DNA from: Theobroma cacao
Lineage: Eukaryota; Streptophyta; Magnoliopsida; Malvales; Malvaceae
Assembly: GCF_000208745.1 (NCBI RefSeq)
Contig: NC_030858.1
Location: 11,412,454-11,476,453 of the forward strand
Length of the DNA: 64,000 nt
Direction of reading: 5' to 3'
This document shows, in pieces, positions 21,041-34,628 of this stretch (positions are counted from its first letter, which is position 1; each line of letters opens with the position of its first letter). A program made the position numbers and the translations under genes. The notes below the pieces were generated by a model that searched no databases, was not told the DNA's origin, and was given only the letters and a program-made list of their open reading frames with translations.

Positions 21041-23257
21041 AGGGAAGGCATGCAATGTGTAGTGTTATTGTTACGTCATGGGTACAGTTAAAAGCAATTA
21101 TGATAGTTGAAAGCCTAGAAAAGTGTAATGTGTGGATATGTGTTTTTGTGAAAGGTTTAAAAAGTTATGAATGTTTATGCATATGAATGAATATTGATGT
21201 TATGCTTGGAGGCAGCATGTAAATGTGAATTGTGGTGCATGTAAACTTAGAATATGCTTGATGGAATTAGATTTATAATTGCTGCCATATGCGAGGTTAT
21301 TGGTGTGAAAATGATAGTTGAACTTGATAAATATCGAAAAGATTAATATGTGTGCTAAAGTTATGAATAAGTTGCCGGTACTTATAATCTAAAGAATTAC
21401 GTAAACGAAGGATATGAATAACCTTATCAAAGATGTGTTAAGATTCAAGTTAGTAGAATGAGGATTCATGATTGAATGAGAAAGAGAAGTGGAAATGATA
21501 TACACTAAATGTATTGAGTTTAATTTGTTGCTAGGAAAGTTTGCCATGGTGGATTGCTAGACGAGGTAACGAGGGACTTGCAAGTAGAAATAACTAGATA
21601 CACACCTGAGTCAATAGCAACAAAGTGTCCCGCTATTGTAAAGTGAGTAGGGGGTGTCGATTTCCAAATTTCCATAATATATAATGTGATGATTTATTTT
21701 AAATGCAAATTTGTGGAAAACATGAGCTGGTAGAATCCTAGGTATTTTGTGGATGCAAATTGTTTTAAAAGCTAGTTTGGATATGCCTATAGATAATCTA
21801 TATATGTAAAGTGTTTTAAAAACTGAGAAACAGGCCTTTTTACGATGTTTGCATCAAAATTTATGCCTTTTATTTTTGTGTGATCTGCATAGCTAAATGC
21901 ATTTGTTAAGATGATTTAAATACAAGTTTTGAGTATCGATTTTATTCCGACCTTTTTACACGTGTTTACACCATGCCAATTAATGAGAAATGCAATTTGA
22001 CGGGTTATCAAACCTTGATTTCATGCAATTTAAAGGAAAAAGTCTCGAAAAATTTGATTTGGTTTTGAAAATGGTTTTGACAAATCGAGAGCGTTGAGAG
22101 TAGGTTGGATGTCACTTCGGTTAAGTGTGACCCTTGTGCACAAGTAAGCTATAGCTAGAGACCTTTGGGTCATCGACTGGCTATTAGACATGGCTAGGGC
22201 CATGGTTTGTGGTATATGTGGTAAGGCCATGGGTTGTTATATGTGGCTAAGCCACATGTGATATTCACAGTTGCAACCGCTTGATTCTCCGATGTCTGCA
22301 AACATCGTCGAGACTGTCATGGTACGTGGGAATCCGGTAGAAACGGTGCTCTTGGATTGTTATTATGTGGAAGTGGGTCCACGTGTTGATATTATACTTT
22401 CCTACTCAAGAGCCTTGTGAGCTTTTCTACGTGTACTCTTTTGCATGGTGGAGAGTTAAGATTTTTTCTATAGCTCCCCTTATTTGAATAAAAGCTTTCA
22501 GTGCTTGTTTGATGATCATGAGCTGGTTTATGTGGCTTTATAAATTGATCTCTTTACGTGCCACACAACTTGAGAGTGTGCATACTTTTATATTGTTTCT
22601 CGCATTTTGATAGTAAGTGATGTTTTCTATGATTGAACTTGGTTTTGCTACACTTGTTTTCGGCATCGTTTTGCCAAGTGAAATATTACACGATGATTTG
22701 ACGACATCATTTTTTTTACAAGACACAAACACTCTACTTGTGATTCGATTTTTCTAAGATTATTACTTTTATTCTGGTTTTATCATCAAATGATCTGCCT
22801 TAAGCTTGTTTCCCATCTAGTCTTTGCTCACGGAGCCAATGATCACTGAGTTTGTGAGACTCACCCCCTTATTTCCCTTTTGCAGATAGTGTTTGGCTTA
22901 GTGTACGTTCATCGACAAATGTTGTCTGCCGTGGATAGGTAAAGGTATCTCGTAGCACTTTATCCCGAGTCACTCCGCTACTAAAGATCGAGTCGTTCAT
23001 AGTATAATGTATTTGTAAGTAGTGTCAATGTAAGTGTACAATTGAATAATTATAAACTATAATGTAATCTTTACGGGTATGGTGAATAAAGGTTAAGATG
23101 GTTTATTACGATTATGTTTAATCCTTATTACAAAGAGATATATGGTTCAAATAGTTTCACAAATTGATGGCATAATAACCAAAGATTCAATTAAGGCTTG
23201 TTCGGGATTTGGTGGGTTTTCCCGCAAGTTTCAGATGCCGGTAGTGATCGGGGAATG

Positions 23258-26200
23258 ATCATTACATTCATATTGAATGGCCTAGCACCTGAATTCAAGG
23301 AATTATCAACAACTATCATAGCAAAAGAGTCTGCCATATCATTTGAAGAACTTTATGACAAACTCATAAACTTTGAGACAGCATTGAAACAAGATGATTC
23401 TTATCCTATCATAGCAAACTATGTCATCAGAAAAACTAGAGGTAACTATACATCCAGATGAGGTAATTCCAGGAATAACTTCATATCTAATGCCAATCAT
23501 CATAACTCTCATTATTCAAGAAAGAAATTCATTGGAAATTATGCACATAATACTCATAATCCAGTGTGTTAGCTTTGTGAGAAACCAGGTCACACTGTAA
23601 AGATTTGTAGGCTCAACAAATCAAGCATCAAGGAACTAGTTGCCAACATTGCAATAGCCTCTCAATTTCATGATAACAAGAATTGGGTGGTAAACTCGGA
23701 GGCATCTCACCATGTGGCAGCAGACTTGAACAATCTGTCACTGTACACTGAATATGGTGGTCTAGAAGAGTTAACTGTTGGTGATGGTACAGGTTTGTCA
23801 ATTAATCATAGTGGCTTTTTTGTTATCTCTACCATTAATAAACCTCCCAAATTAACAAATGTCTAACATGTACCTAACATGAAAAGAAACCTCGTATCAG
23901 TATCCAAATTTTTGTAAAACTAACAATGTATCTGTTGAATTTTTCCTTTTTCATTTTCTGGTGAAGTATTCAAGCACAGGGGCACCACTATTGAGATGTC
24001 TGAATAAGAATGGTCTGTATGAGCTTCCAAGATCCATGTCACTTCCTTCAATGATTGCAATGACATTCCTTAGTGTCAAAACTTCCTTTGATGTCTGGCA
24101 TAGTAGACTTGGTCATCCATTATCCAAATCCTTACCTTTGTGCTAAAATCTTTTGGTTTACCATCTACTACTTCCGACGAAGCATTTAATTGCAATTTTT
24201 GTACTAGCAATAAAAGTCATAAACTGCCATTCGGTCAGTTAGCTCTGTCAAGCACTAGACCCTTCAAATTACTCTACACTGACGTATGGGGGCTTGCTCA
24301 AATTTTTTCCATTGAAATCTTTATATATTATGGTCTATACATTGATCATTTCACTAAGTATATATGGTTTTTCCCTATGAAACACAAATTTGATGTCTAC
24401 CTTTTGTTTCCCACATTCAAAGCACTGGTTGAAAAAAAATTTACCACATCCATCACTTACATATACTTTAACAATAGAGGAGAATATTAGAAGTGACCAA
24501 ATATCTTGCAACGCATGATATTTCGCATCTAACAACCCCTCCACACACACCAAAACTTAATGAAGCTGTAGAAAGCAGACACTGACATATAGTTGAGACA
24601 AGTCTAACTTTACTTCATCATGCCTTCAAGCCTTTAAAATTATGATCGCATGTCTTTCAAGCTACTGTTTACCTAATCAATAAACTTCCCGCATCACTTC
24701 TTAATCTCAAATCACCTTTTGAAATTCTTTTCAAATCTCCACCAAACTACTGTAAACTTAAGGTTTTTGGTTGGCTTTGCTATCCATGGCTCATGCTTTA
24801 CAACAAACACAAACTTCAACCAAAGTCCAAACCTTGTGTCTTCCTAGGATATTTTGTCAACCAAAGTGCCTACAAATGCTTTTATCCTAAAACTCAAAAG
24901 ATTTTTGTGTTTAGGCATGTCATGTTTCAAGAACACATATTTCCATTCACCTCAACCAAGACGCAAACTACCTTCGTTCAACAATGGCTTTCTCCAAATT
25001 CAATTGCAGCTCGGCAACCTTTTGAATTTTATAGCTCTTCAATCCAAAATGTTGCTAATACAAAAAATATAACTAGCTCATCTACTCAACAGACACTTAC
25101 TCAAACTAATCACTTCTTTCCTACTACTTTGAATTCTTCATCAGGTAATGGTTCTCATTCACCTCTAATACCAATTATTAACTGACCTTTGAGCTTGCCT
25201 CAATCCTAACCCACTAGAGCTTATACCATGACCACAAGATCCTAAAATAATATCTTTAAACCTAAAAGAGTGTTCATTGCATCAAACATTCATTTTCTTG
25301 TCCTATTGAACCCACTTGTGTTAGCTAAGCTATGAAAGACCCAAAGTGGAGACAAGCAATGACAGAAGAGTTCAATCCACTAGTTAAGAATCAAACCTGG
25401 GTATTAGTTCCTCTATCTTCCTAGCAGAATGTTGTAGGCTGCAAATAGGTGTTCAAGGTAAAAAAAAAAGCTAGATGGCTCAATAAATAGGTATAAAGTG
25501 AGATTAGTGGCAAAACGGTTTCATCAGCATGAAGGCATTGACTATACAAACACATTTAGTCTTGCCATTAAGCCTACTACCATTAGGATTATTCTAAGCA
25601 TTGCCTTATCTATTCGGTGGCCTATTCAACAACTTGATGTCAATAATGCCTTTCTTTATGGCACTTAATCTTAAGAGGTTTACATGGCACAACTCACTAG
25701 TTTTATTGACAAAGACAAGTCCTTTCATGTTTGCAAGCTTCACAAGGCAATTTATGGTCTTAAACAGGCTCCTTGTGCTTGGTATTGAGAATTAAGCAGT
25801 TTTCTTACTGGTTATGGTTCTAAAACTCAATTCCGGATGCTTCATGATTTATTTATACAAAAAATTCTACCATTATTTATTTTTTGGTATATGTTGATGA
25901 CTTTTTGGTTATTGGCAATCATGACACAACACTGAAAAACTTTTTATAGTAGCTCTCTAAGAGATTCTTTTTGAAAGAACTTGGACTTTTAAATTTCTTT
26001 TTAGGAGTGGAGGTAACCACAACAGCTACAGGCATGTTCCTATCTTAACACAAGTATATAAGAGAACTGCTGTAAAAATTTAAAATGGACAATGCCAAAG
26101 AAGTTGCCACACCAATGGCCACCAATGTCAAGTTGCAACTCAAAGATGGAACTAGATTAGCTGATGCATCATATTACAGAAAGCTCATTGGTTCTCTTTA

Positions 26201-26662
26201 ATACCTCTCACTGACCAAACTTGACATCACCTATGCCATCAACAAATTATCTCAATTCATGCATTCATCAACTCTTACTCGCTGGTCAAGTCTCTAAAAG
26301 ATTCTAAGATATTTGAAAGGCATCATTCATCATGGGCTGCACTTAAACAAACAATTATCTTTAAATATTTCTACTTTTTGTGACTCTAATTGGGCTGGAA
26401 ATCTTGATAATCGAACCTACACTACTGCTTACATAATATATCTTGGAAGGAATCTTGTATCCTTGATATCATCCAAGCAAAGATCAGTGGCAAGATCCTC
26501 CACAAAAGTTAAACACAGAGCTATTGCCAACCCCACTACAAAACTAATATGGATCAAGAATCTTCTCAATGAATTGCATGTCTCTTCTTCCTCCACACCT
26601 TGCACTGTGACAACATTGGAGCTACATACTTAAGTTCCAATCCTGTTTTTCACTTAAGAATG
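23258..26662 (+). pseudogene. Ale-like Copia gag C-terminus and pol, heavily decayed
   Basis: In order: gag 'LNGLAPEFKEL'; a zinc knuckle near 23566-23609 of form C-stop-LC-EKPGH-C (the glutamine codon CAG is TAG); the protease site read as 'NSEASHH' where D-S-G is expected; a 'WHSRLGHPL' pre-integrase box near 24097; integrase with 'LLYTDVWG'; then RT from 'WRQAMTEEF' (25345) with 'YVDD' at 25890-25901; and RNase H with 'SSKQRSVARSSTKVKHRA' near 26470. Many stops and frameshifts make it non-coding, and the protease aspartate is lost. The RNase H domain stops at 26662 within 'FHLRM', where Sirevirus copy 1 inserted. The rest must lie right of the window. Confidence 0.85.
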
Positions 26663-27823
26663 TGTTGGCTCCATTAGTTTTTGATGATAATAAAACATTC
26701 CTATTCATTTGTGTCTAATATTTCTACTTGGCAAGACAAGAATTGTATGCCAATGATAAATAAATAATTCCATGGGACATATCAAATGGTATATGAATAA
26801 GAAGCCACAACTAATCAACAAAACAAAAGCTCCTTAGTTGAATAAGGAAAGGTTAGTCAACGAAGATTCGAATCAAAAGTTGGACGGCTTAAAAGTATTG
26901 AGGAACAGAAAAGACTTAGTCGACCAAGAAATGGGTTAGTCGACTAAGAGTCTACTGCCAAAAATGTGGACTTTAAGACAGAACCAATTTAATCGACCAA
27001 GAAGTAAGTTAGTCGACTAAGTGCTCACTGCTATAAACTGAAAACAGAAAATAGAGACAACTTAGTCGACTAAGACTTATGTTAGGTGACTAAGAGCATT
27101 CTGCTAGAAAATTTAAATTGTGCACTAGAAGACAGATTAACGGCCAGAACTGTAAAAAAACTATTTTCAATGGTCAAAAACTACCTAACACCTATCAGAG
27201 TTGATTTTTCAAGTAATTAAAAGGCTTTCAACGGCTAGAAATGCAATTAAGGCTTCCAAATCCAACAAGAGCTCAAAAACCAGCAAATACTCTATGCTCA
27301 TTTGCTGCACTCAACTCCTATCTTTGTAATTATGATATGCACTTCACTTTGTACCACTTAGATCAATCTTGTGATCATAGGTACACTCTTATCACTTATC
27401 TCATTGTATTCTTAGAGTGAGCAAGTCATTCTAAGGGATTGATTTAAGCTAGAATTGCTTGATTGAGTATAGATTCTAACTTAGCCTTAAAAAGTTAGGC
27501 GTTGGGCTTTAGTTGATCCCGATAAAAACTAATGTGAAAGGTTTTGGCTGAGCCTGGTAAAAGTCATGGTAAAAGCTTGGTGAAAGCTTGTGAATTTCAC
27601 CTTTCATAATAGATTTATTTGGAAAATCCTTGATTAAACAGTCAAGGTAGTGGATGTAGGTCTTGGACTGAACCACTTTAAATTCTAGTGTGTTGTCTAT
27701 TCTATTTTTGTTTCATTTTCATTCCTTCTTTTATCTTGCATTTGTTCCCACTTAGAACCAATTTTAGAAAGAGTCAAATTGTTCTATTCACCCCCTTTCT
27801 AGCACATTTACTTGCGATCAACA
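26663..27823 (+). repeat. 5' LTR of Sirevirus copy 1
   Basis: TGTTGGCTCC to GATCAACA, 1161 bp, about 90-100 bp longer than the other two Sirevirus LTRs, mainly because it holds three palindromic modules rather than two. Confidence 0.92.
26901..27113 (+). repeat. Three palindromic modules in the LTR of Sirevirus copy 1
   Basis: Three diverged units carry TTAGTCGACTAAG or close variants (26936, 27009, 27062 regions) with partner TCGACCAAG half-sites. One partner has mutated to AATCGACC and one to GGTGACTAAG. Confidence 0.85.
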
Positions 27824-27825
27824 AG

Positions 27826-27837
27826 TGGTATCAAAGC
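27826..27837 (+). promoter_or_regulatory. Primer-binding site of Sirevirus copy 1
   Basis: TGGTATCAAAGC, one base from the tRNA-Met consensus, two bases after the LTR. Confidence 0.9.
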
Positions 27838-27880
27838 CTAACTCCTCTTATTAAGGTCTAACACCCTTGGGAAGATCCAA

Positions 27881-27998
27881 ATGGCTATTTAAAAATCCAT
27901 AGTTGGTAAGGGACAATTAACAAACAAACCACCTCTATTTGATGGCCCAAATTACTCTTATTGGAGTACTAGGATGTCAATATATATTAGAGCAATTG
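27881..27998 (+). pseudogene. Sirevirus copy 1 gag, N-terminus
   Basis: ATG at 27881, then a stop as fourth codon, then 'NKPPLFDGPNYSYWSTRMS' matching the start of gag in copy 2 (56406). The frame is cut by the Tekay insertion after 'IRA' and resumes at 44976 with 'DYEIWDI'. Bases 27994-27998 (AATTG) are duplicated at 44976-44980. Confidence 0.88.
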
Positions 27999-30900
27999 TG
28001 TCAAACCTAGCCCTATAATATACTTGCCATGTCATTCATGTATTGACAACATGCTTGCATACTTGAATACCTCAGAAAAATTGTCAAAAGTCGGTAGTGT
28101 ACCAATGGTACAACTAAGTTGATTTAAGCCTCGAACTAATTCAAATAAAGATTTTAAGATGCAATTGAGAGTTATTAAACCTTAGAATGACTTAATATAG
28201 TGATTCGAAGTTCGAGGATTGATTTGGAGTTAAATTGAAATTTTCATAACGTAGGGATAAAATGGTCAATTTTCCACTCGAGGGCAAATTTAGGATGGTG
28301 GATGAAATTTTGATCACGTTTGACTATTTGGAACATAATTTGAGCTTGACAAGTGAAAACTTTTAACCCTGACAATTTTTCAAACATAAGGGTAAAAAGG
28401 TCATTTCACATGTCCACAAGGACGTAATTAGAATTTTTGGAATTTTACACCACCTTGGCACTTGTCAAACCCATGAAATTCATTTTATACTTTGGATAAT
28501 TGAGGGATTTTATGTGGTGGAGAAGAAATGCCTAATTATTAAGTTTTATGTATGGTCCAATCACATGGTGACAAGTGTCAAGCTTTAATATTATTATATT
28601 TTCCTTTATAAACACAACTAAAACTCTCCCATCTCATTTCTCTTGGCCGGCCAAGGCAAGAACAAAAGGGAAAAAGCATAAAACAAACCCTAGAGAAGAA
28701 AATCAAGAGAAAATTCATTGAATTTCAAGGAATTAAGCAAGTAAAGGTAAAATTTCTTAATTCTAGCTTGCGATTTACCTTTCCTATGCATTCTTTTTCA
28801 ATTACCATGGTTAAAATTCAAGATCTCATGAAGGATTCATGGCTGACCGAATTTAGGGAGAGAAGATTTGATGATTTATTTGGTTAGATTTCAAGGTATC
28901 TTAGTGTTTTTAGTTGTTTGGTGATGTTTAGCATGAAAAACAAGCAAGAAATTTCATGCCCTTCACCCACACTCCTTGGCTGAAATTTTCAAGAGAGAAA
29001 TTGGATAATGGACTTTGATAAATTTCATGCTATTTAGGTGTTTTTAGTTGTTTTATGATGTAAGGTGTAAAAATCAAGCATGAAAATTACATGTTCTACA
29101 CTAAACCTTCAATGGCCGAATTTTACAAGGAAGATATTGATGATGGATTTTTGTGATATTACATATTATTTAACTTGTAATTGATGACTTGGAGTGTTGG
29201 AAGTGGAATCAAGTTAATTGGAGTTGAATTGGATGTATTGGCCAATTAACCGGTGTATAGATCGAATTAGGCCAATACCATTTTATTTCGATACATAATT
29301 GAAGCTACGTAGAACACCATATTTAGATAATAATCCGAACATTTCGCATCCCATTTCAACATTCATATAGTGCCTAAATTAGTTTTATAACGATTTAGTA
29401 CAAATATAGTAAATTGCTTGTTGTGCATTATGTTTAGGTGGTGAAACTTCCGATAAGGGTAAGGAGATTGTACCCGAAGACCAAGACTAGGAGTACTTCG
29501 ACTCCGATATTGTGAGTAACCTTATTATCTCTTAATTATCTAAAGTAGTTTTTATTCGTTTTTGTGATTTTATAGAAAAATGAGTTTAAATGGTAAATCC
29601 TTATGTTTTATAAGTAAAATGTGATTAAATAAAATGAGTTTTATAAATCATTTTGAAATTGAATGATGATTTTAGAAATTGAGTAATTGGATACTGTTGA
29701 TTGTGTTATAAATTTATGGTTTAAATTGAATGGCTTCTGGTGATATTGGCATGAATGGTTGAATTGGAAATTATGTTGAAATTGTATGAATTGTTTGTTT
29801 TGCCTTAACAGGCTGGATAGTATTATATTAGCCATGTTATGCTGCCAAAATGTTATTGATTTGGTGGGTTATGTATTTAGCCTACTGCAGTGGACGGGTT
29901 TCCGTGGACCAGCCTATTAGAGGGGCACGGTAAACCTCGTTATATTTATCTTAGTACGAGAGGCGCGGAAGGTATCTCCTGAGGTAAAGCTTTAGAGTTC
30001 ACTACAAGCTAAACCACCACGTGAGGGTGAAGTCAGCCAACGCCAAGGAACGGCTATGCTTTTAAACGTAAAAATGTGTTTTATGCGTATATGAACTTTT
30101 CTTTAACAACCTTGGTGGACTCGATTGGATGCCTCGGCCAAGGTATCCCTGAGAATGAGTTTTGGCATGAGCCAAATTTTTAAGAAATTCATAAGCCATG
30201 TTGATTATTTGAGTGAAATGAAATTATTTTATTTAGTTGCAATGAGTTTGAAACGTTATGAATAATAGTATGATGAACTATTTTAAGTTGTCTCCATTTA
30301 CTCGACTTTAGATATTTTAAATGATATTTGTTTACTTACTGAGTTTATATGAACTCATCACCCACCTTTCCCCTTATTCCAGGATCAGGACAGTTCGTAA
30401 ATAGCTAATTACGTCAAGGGTTATTATTGGACTTGCCTCCTCAGAAATTGTAGGTCCATAGCCTTTGTTACCTTTGGTCATTCGGGGGCCCACATGTCAT
30501 TGTAAATTAAATTACATACTCTGGTTATCTGTGTTACTGTATGTATGAATTTATTTTGCTTTTACGCTATAAAAATTATTTACGTAGAGTTCTATAAATA
30601 TTGTTTTATAAGAAAATAAAATATTTCATTTAATATTTTTATTTTATTCTATTACCTACAATTTCACCCTAAATGAATGTTTAAGACATAAAAACTAGTT
30701 TTTAATTATGAAATGTGTATTTTCCCCTATATATTACATTTTCAGCAGGTTTCAAAATTTTTGAGTACAAATGACCAAAATATCCCTGTGTGATCGAAAT
30801 TATTTTTTTGTTTTTGTTTGTTTTGATTTAAAAGTAATTTATATTCCCTTAAAACATGATATTTAGTAACTATTGCTCACATGAGAGATGTAAAACTGAT

Positions 30901-31002
30901 GCAAGAGCCTTGCGAGGTTTCGATTGACATTCCGGGTAATAAATGTCTATCAAGACATTGCAGCGGATGTCACTGGCTCAAAGGGAATACAGAGTCGTGA
31001 CA
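27999..31002 (+). repeat. 5' LTR of the full-length Tekay element
   Basis: TGTCAAACCT to GTCGTGACA, 3004 bp. It shares the terminal block, the purine-rich leader and the TTGGTGGACTCG region with the other Tekay LTRs. Confidence 0.95.
28616..28623 (+). promoter_or_regulatory. Probable TATA box in the Tekay LTR
   Basis: TTATAAAC sits at the position equivalent to 4535-4542, followed by a leader with AAAGGTAAAA as the donor-like site (28744-28753). Confidence 0.4.
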
Positions 31003-31009
31003 TTTCTAT

Positions 31010-31021
31010 TGGTATCAAAGC
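31010..31021 (+). promoter_or_regulatory. Primer-binding site of the full-length Tekay element
   Basis: TGGTATCAAAGC, eight bases into the interior after the 5' LTR. One change from the consensus tRNA-Met complement. Confidence 0.9.
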
Positions 31022-31140
31022 CATTGGTTTTAAAGTTATTTTAAAAATTACAGTGTCAGTGTGGCCCTAGTTAAGTTAGGTTAGGTTGAGGTGAATGCAT
31101 GCATCAGCATATAGAACTTCAGGTTGTCTAAACTCACTTT

Positions 31141-31154
31141 GTTTCTTCTTATAG
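31141..31154 (+). promoter_or_regulatory. 3' splice-site-like sequence before the gag start codon
   Basis: GTTTCTTCTTATAG is followed directly by ATCACC and ATG (31161). It is conserved with 7027-7041 of the gag-only element. Confidence 0.35.
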
Positions 31155-31160
31155 ATCACC

Positions 31161-31638
31161 ATGCCTTGTCGACGTGGACGCCCACCTCTCTCTAGATCAA
31201 TCGAAAGGGAAAGAGGTCGTTCTCAACATCGTCAGCCAGATCCTGTAGAGGGGGAATTGGCTGCGTCTACTTTCGAGCAGCAGCTGTTGCTAAGCAGACT
31301 GAGACTCCTCCACATCCTCCACCTCTTCCACCACCTACTGGTATTCCTGCCATGCCTCCTGAGGTAGTTCAGGCATTGGTAGCTTTCCTCACGGCTACTA
31401 CTGGCTAGGCTCAGGCTGATCAAGCTTCTCCTACTGTTCCTCCGGCCGCTCCTTCGGTGCCACCACCACCACCTCCTGTTCCACCACAGGTACCTGATGT
31501 ATCCATTTCTAAGAAACTTAAGGAGGCTAGGCAGTTGGGTTGCATTTCTTTTACGGGTGATTTGGACGTAATCGCAGCTAAAGACTGAATCATTCAAGTG
31601 TCAAACACACTTACGGATATGAAATTGGATGATGACAT
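31161..31638 (+). pseudogene. Tekay gag, N-terminal part
   Basis: ATG at 31161 lies in a good context (ATCACCATGCC) and opens 'MPCRRGRPPLSRS', basic and arginine-rich. A proline-rich linker follows, then 'ISKKLKEARQLG' and 'DMKLDDDI'. A frameshift near 31290 and TAG/TGA stops (after 'TTG' near 31408; after 'AAKD' near 31587) interrupt it. The frame ends at 31638 where an antisense solo LTR is inserted, and resumes at 34634 with 'MQLMVATRLLEKRARTW'. It is the same protein as the gag at 7047. Confidence 0.85.
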
Positions 31639-34628
31639 TGTCACGACCCAGTACTGCCCTCGAGCCCATGATAACCACCTCGGTGTCCCGATCGACACTC
31701 ATTACCCGAAATGTCAACCGAAACCCTACAAGGCTTTAATATCAGTTTCTCATTTCTCCTGTAAGTAACCGTTGCCAAATATCATGTTCTAAAAGATTTT
31801 AAGCTATTTCCAACTCAAATCAATAAAAAAAAATGATTGCTATCTCACAAGGGTATTTTGGTCATTTTTCTTCAAAAATCTCGAAACCAACTAAAAATGT
31901 AGTATGCAAGTGGAAAACACATATTTCATAATCAAAAATAAGTTCAGATATCTAAAACATTCATTTAAAGGGAAACTATAACTATTTGAATGTAATAAAA
32001 ATATTCAATAAAATATTCTATTTTCTTATAAAACAATATTTATAGAGTTACCGATAAATAATTTTTGTAGCGTAAAAGCTAAATAAATTCATACATACTG
32101 TAATACAAATAATCAGAGCATAAGATTTAATTTACAGTGACACGTGGGCCCACGAACGACCAAAAGTTTCAAAAGCGATAAACCTACAATTTTTGAGGAT
32201 GTAAGTCCAACTGTAACCCTCAACAAAGTGAGCTATCTACCGACTATCCTGAGCCTGAAATGGGTGAAAATGAGGGTGGTGAGATTATATAATCCCAGCG
32301 AGTAAACAAATACCATCTAAAATATCTAAAGCTGAGTAAATGGAGACAGATAAAATAGTTTAACATAAAAATTATTCACAACATTTCGAACTTATTTTAA
32401 TAAGATAAAATAGATTCATTTCACCCAAATAAACAACAAGGCTTATGATTTCTTGAAAAGTTTGGCTCATGTCAAAATCATTCTCATACTCAGTTATTAG
32501 GGATACCTTGATCGAGGGCTATCCCAACCGAGTCCGCCAAGGCTGTTAAAAATCATGTACGCATAAATCATGTTTTTATTTTGAAAACATAGTCGTTCCT
32601 TGGAGTTGGCTGAGTTCACCCTCACGTGGTGGTTTGGCGTGAAGTGAACTCTAAAATGTTAACCTCATGAGTTATCCATCCACGCCTCTCATACTAAGGT
32701 ATGAATATAATAGAGTTACCGTGCCCCTCTAATAGGCTGGTCCACGAAACCTGTCCACTGTAGTGACCAATTATAACCCACAAATTCAATAAAATTCAAC
32801 AGCATGACATGACAATTATTTCATTTTATAGCCTCTCAAGGCAAATGAACAATTCATACTTTTTCAGCACATTTACCAAATCAACCATTCATGCCAATAT
32901 TATCATAAGCCATTCAGTTCAAACCATGATTTATAACACAACAATTAGTCTCCAATTACTCTATTTTCAAACCATCATTTCATTTCAAGGCAATGTTATA
33001 AAATCATTTCATTAAATCACATTTTAATTACAAAACACAAAGATTTACCATTTAACTCATTTTTCATAAAATCACCAAATCGTATAAAAACCACTTTAGA
33101 TAATTAAGATGATAGTAAGGTTACTCACTATTTCGGGAGTCGAATTTCGAGTACTCTGATTCTTGATCCTTAGGTACTATCTCTTTACTTTTGCCAGAAT
33201 GCTTACCACCTAAACATAATGCACAATAAGCCATTTACTACATTTATGCTAAATTGTTATAAAACCAATTCAAGCCCTATACTAATGCATGAAATGGGAT
33301 GTAAATTGTTCGAATTATCGTCTAAACACGGTGTTCTACACAAATTCAATTGTGTACCTAAATAAAACGGTATTGGCCTAATTCGATCTATCACTCGATT
33401 AATTGGCCAATATGTCCAATTCAACTCCAAATAATTGCATTTTTCTCCCAATACTCCAAATCATCAAACTTAAATTAAATAACTTGAAATATGGCAAAAT
33501 CATCCTCACATTTTCTCTTGGAAAATTCAGCCATGGTGGGTGCATCAACACTATAATTTTTCAAGCTTGATTCTCACACCATAAATCACTAATTCCTAAT
33601 CAAATCACTTGAAATAAAATCAAAATCATCATCAATATTCTACATGGAGAATTTGGCCAATGATGGGTGATGGAAGAACATGAATTTTTCTTGCTTGATT
33701 TTCATGCTACACATCACTAACTAAAAACACTAAAATATCTTAAAATCTAACCAAATCAAGCATCAAAACTCCTCCCCCCATGTCCGGCCAGCAAGGGTAT
33801 CCTCATGCAAACTTGATTCTCAACCATGGAAAATGAAAAAGAATGCATAGGAAAGGTAGATCACAAGCTAGAATTGAAAAATCTTACCTTTTGTCACTTG
33901 ATTCTTTGAATTTTCACACTTTTCCCTTGAATTTTTCCATCTAGGGTTTTGTTCTTTCTTTTCTTCCTTTGTTCTTGCTTTGGCTGGCCATATGAATGAG
34001 AAATGGGCTGATTTTGTGCTGATTTTTAAGGAAAATAATAAATGGATGAAAATTTGACACATGTCACCATTCCATTGGTCCATGTGTCATACTTACCCAT
34101 TAAGCAATCTCTCTCCACCACTTAAATTTCCTCAATTATCCATGATAATATTGGGTAAAATTCATATGCTAGACAAGTGTTGGGTGGTGTAAAATTACAA
34201 TTTTGCCCTTGGGGTGGCAAAATAACTATTTTGCCCTTATGCTCGAAAAAAATGTCGAAATTAAAATTTTTCACTTCTCAAACTCAAATTATGTTCTAAA
34301 TAGTCAATCTTGATCAAAAACTTCTTCCAACATTCCAATTTTAACCTCGGGTGGCAAAATGACCATTTTGCCCCTAGGTCATGAAAATTCCAATTTGACT
34401 CCAAATCAGTCCTCAAACTTCAAATCACTATTTTAGTCATTCTAGGGTTTTAAAATTCTCAATTTCATCTTAAAATCTCTATTTGAACTAGTTCGAGGTT
34501 TAAATCAACTTAGTTGTACCATTTGGTACATTGTTGTCTTTTAACGATTTCTGAGGTACCCAAGTAAGCAAACATACATTCTTATGTAGGAATGGTATAA
34601 TAAATATATTGTAGAGCTGGGCTTGACA
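31639..34628 (-). mobile_element. Antisense Tekay-type solo LTR inside gag
   Basis: On the minus strand it runs TGTCAAGCCC to GGGTCGTGACA, 2990 bp, with the perfect duplication GACAT on both sides (31634-31638 and 34629-34633). It belongs to the same subfamily as the LTR at 41104-44099: both share ACATAAGAATGTATGTTTGC near the 5' end. It is in the opposite orientation to its host. Confidence 0.95.

Larger units (their letters stand above)
15304..23257 (+). mobile_element. Large solo LTR (TGTAACACCCC type) carrying two younger insertions
   Basis: The insertion splits the Ale-like gag and is flanked by ATCAT on both sides (15299-15303 and 23258-23262). It begins TGTAACACCCC, a common start of plant Gypsy LTRs. 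Without the two nested solo LTRs and their duplicated sites it is about 3.95 kb. No gag, pol or primer-binding site is seen, so I call it a solo LTR. Its last bases are GGGGAATG rather than the expected CA. Stretches 15304-16378, 19312-19977 and 21041-23257 belong to this LTR and hold no gene. Confidence 0.6.

Noticed and set aside
31232..31597. Antisense 121-codon frame rich in W and R
   Set aside because: It is the shadow of the proline-rich gag linker on the plus strand.
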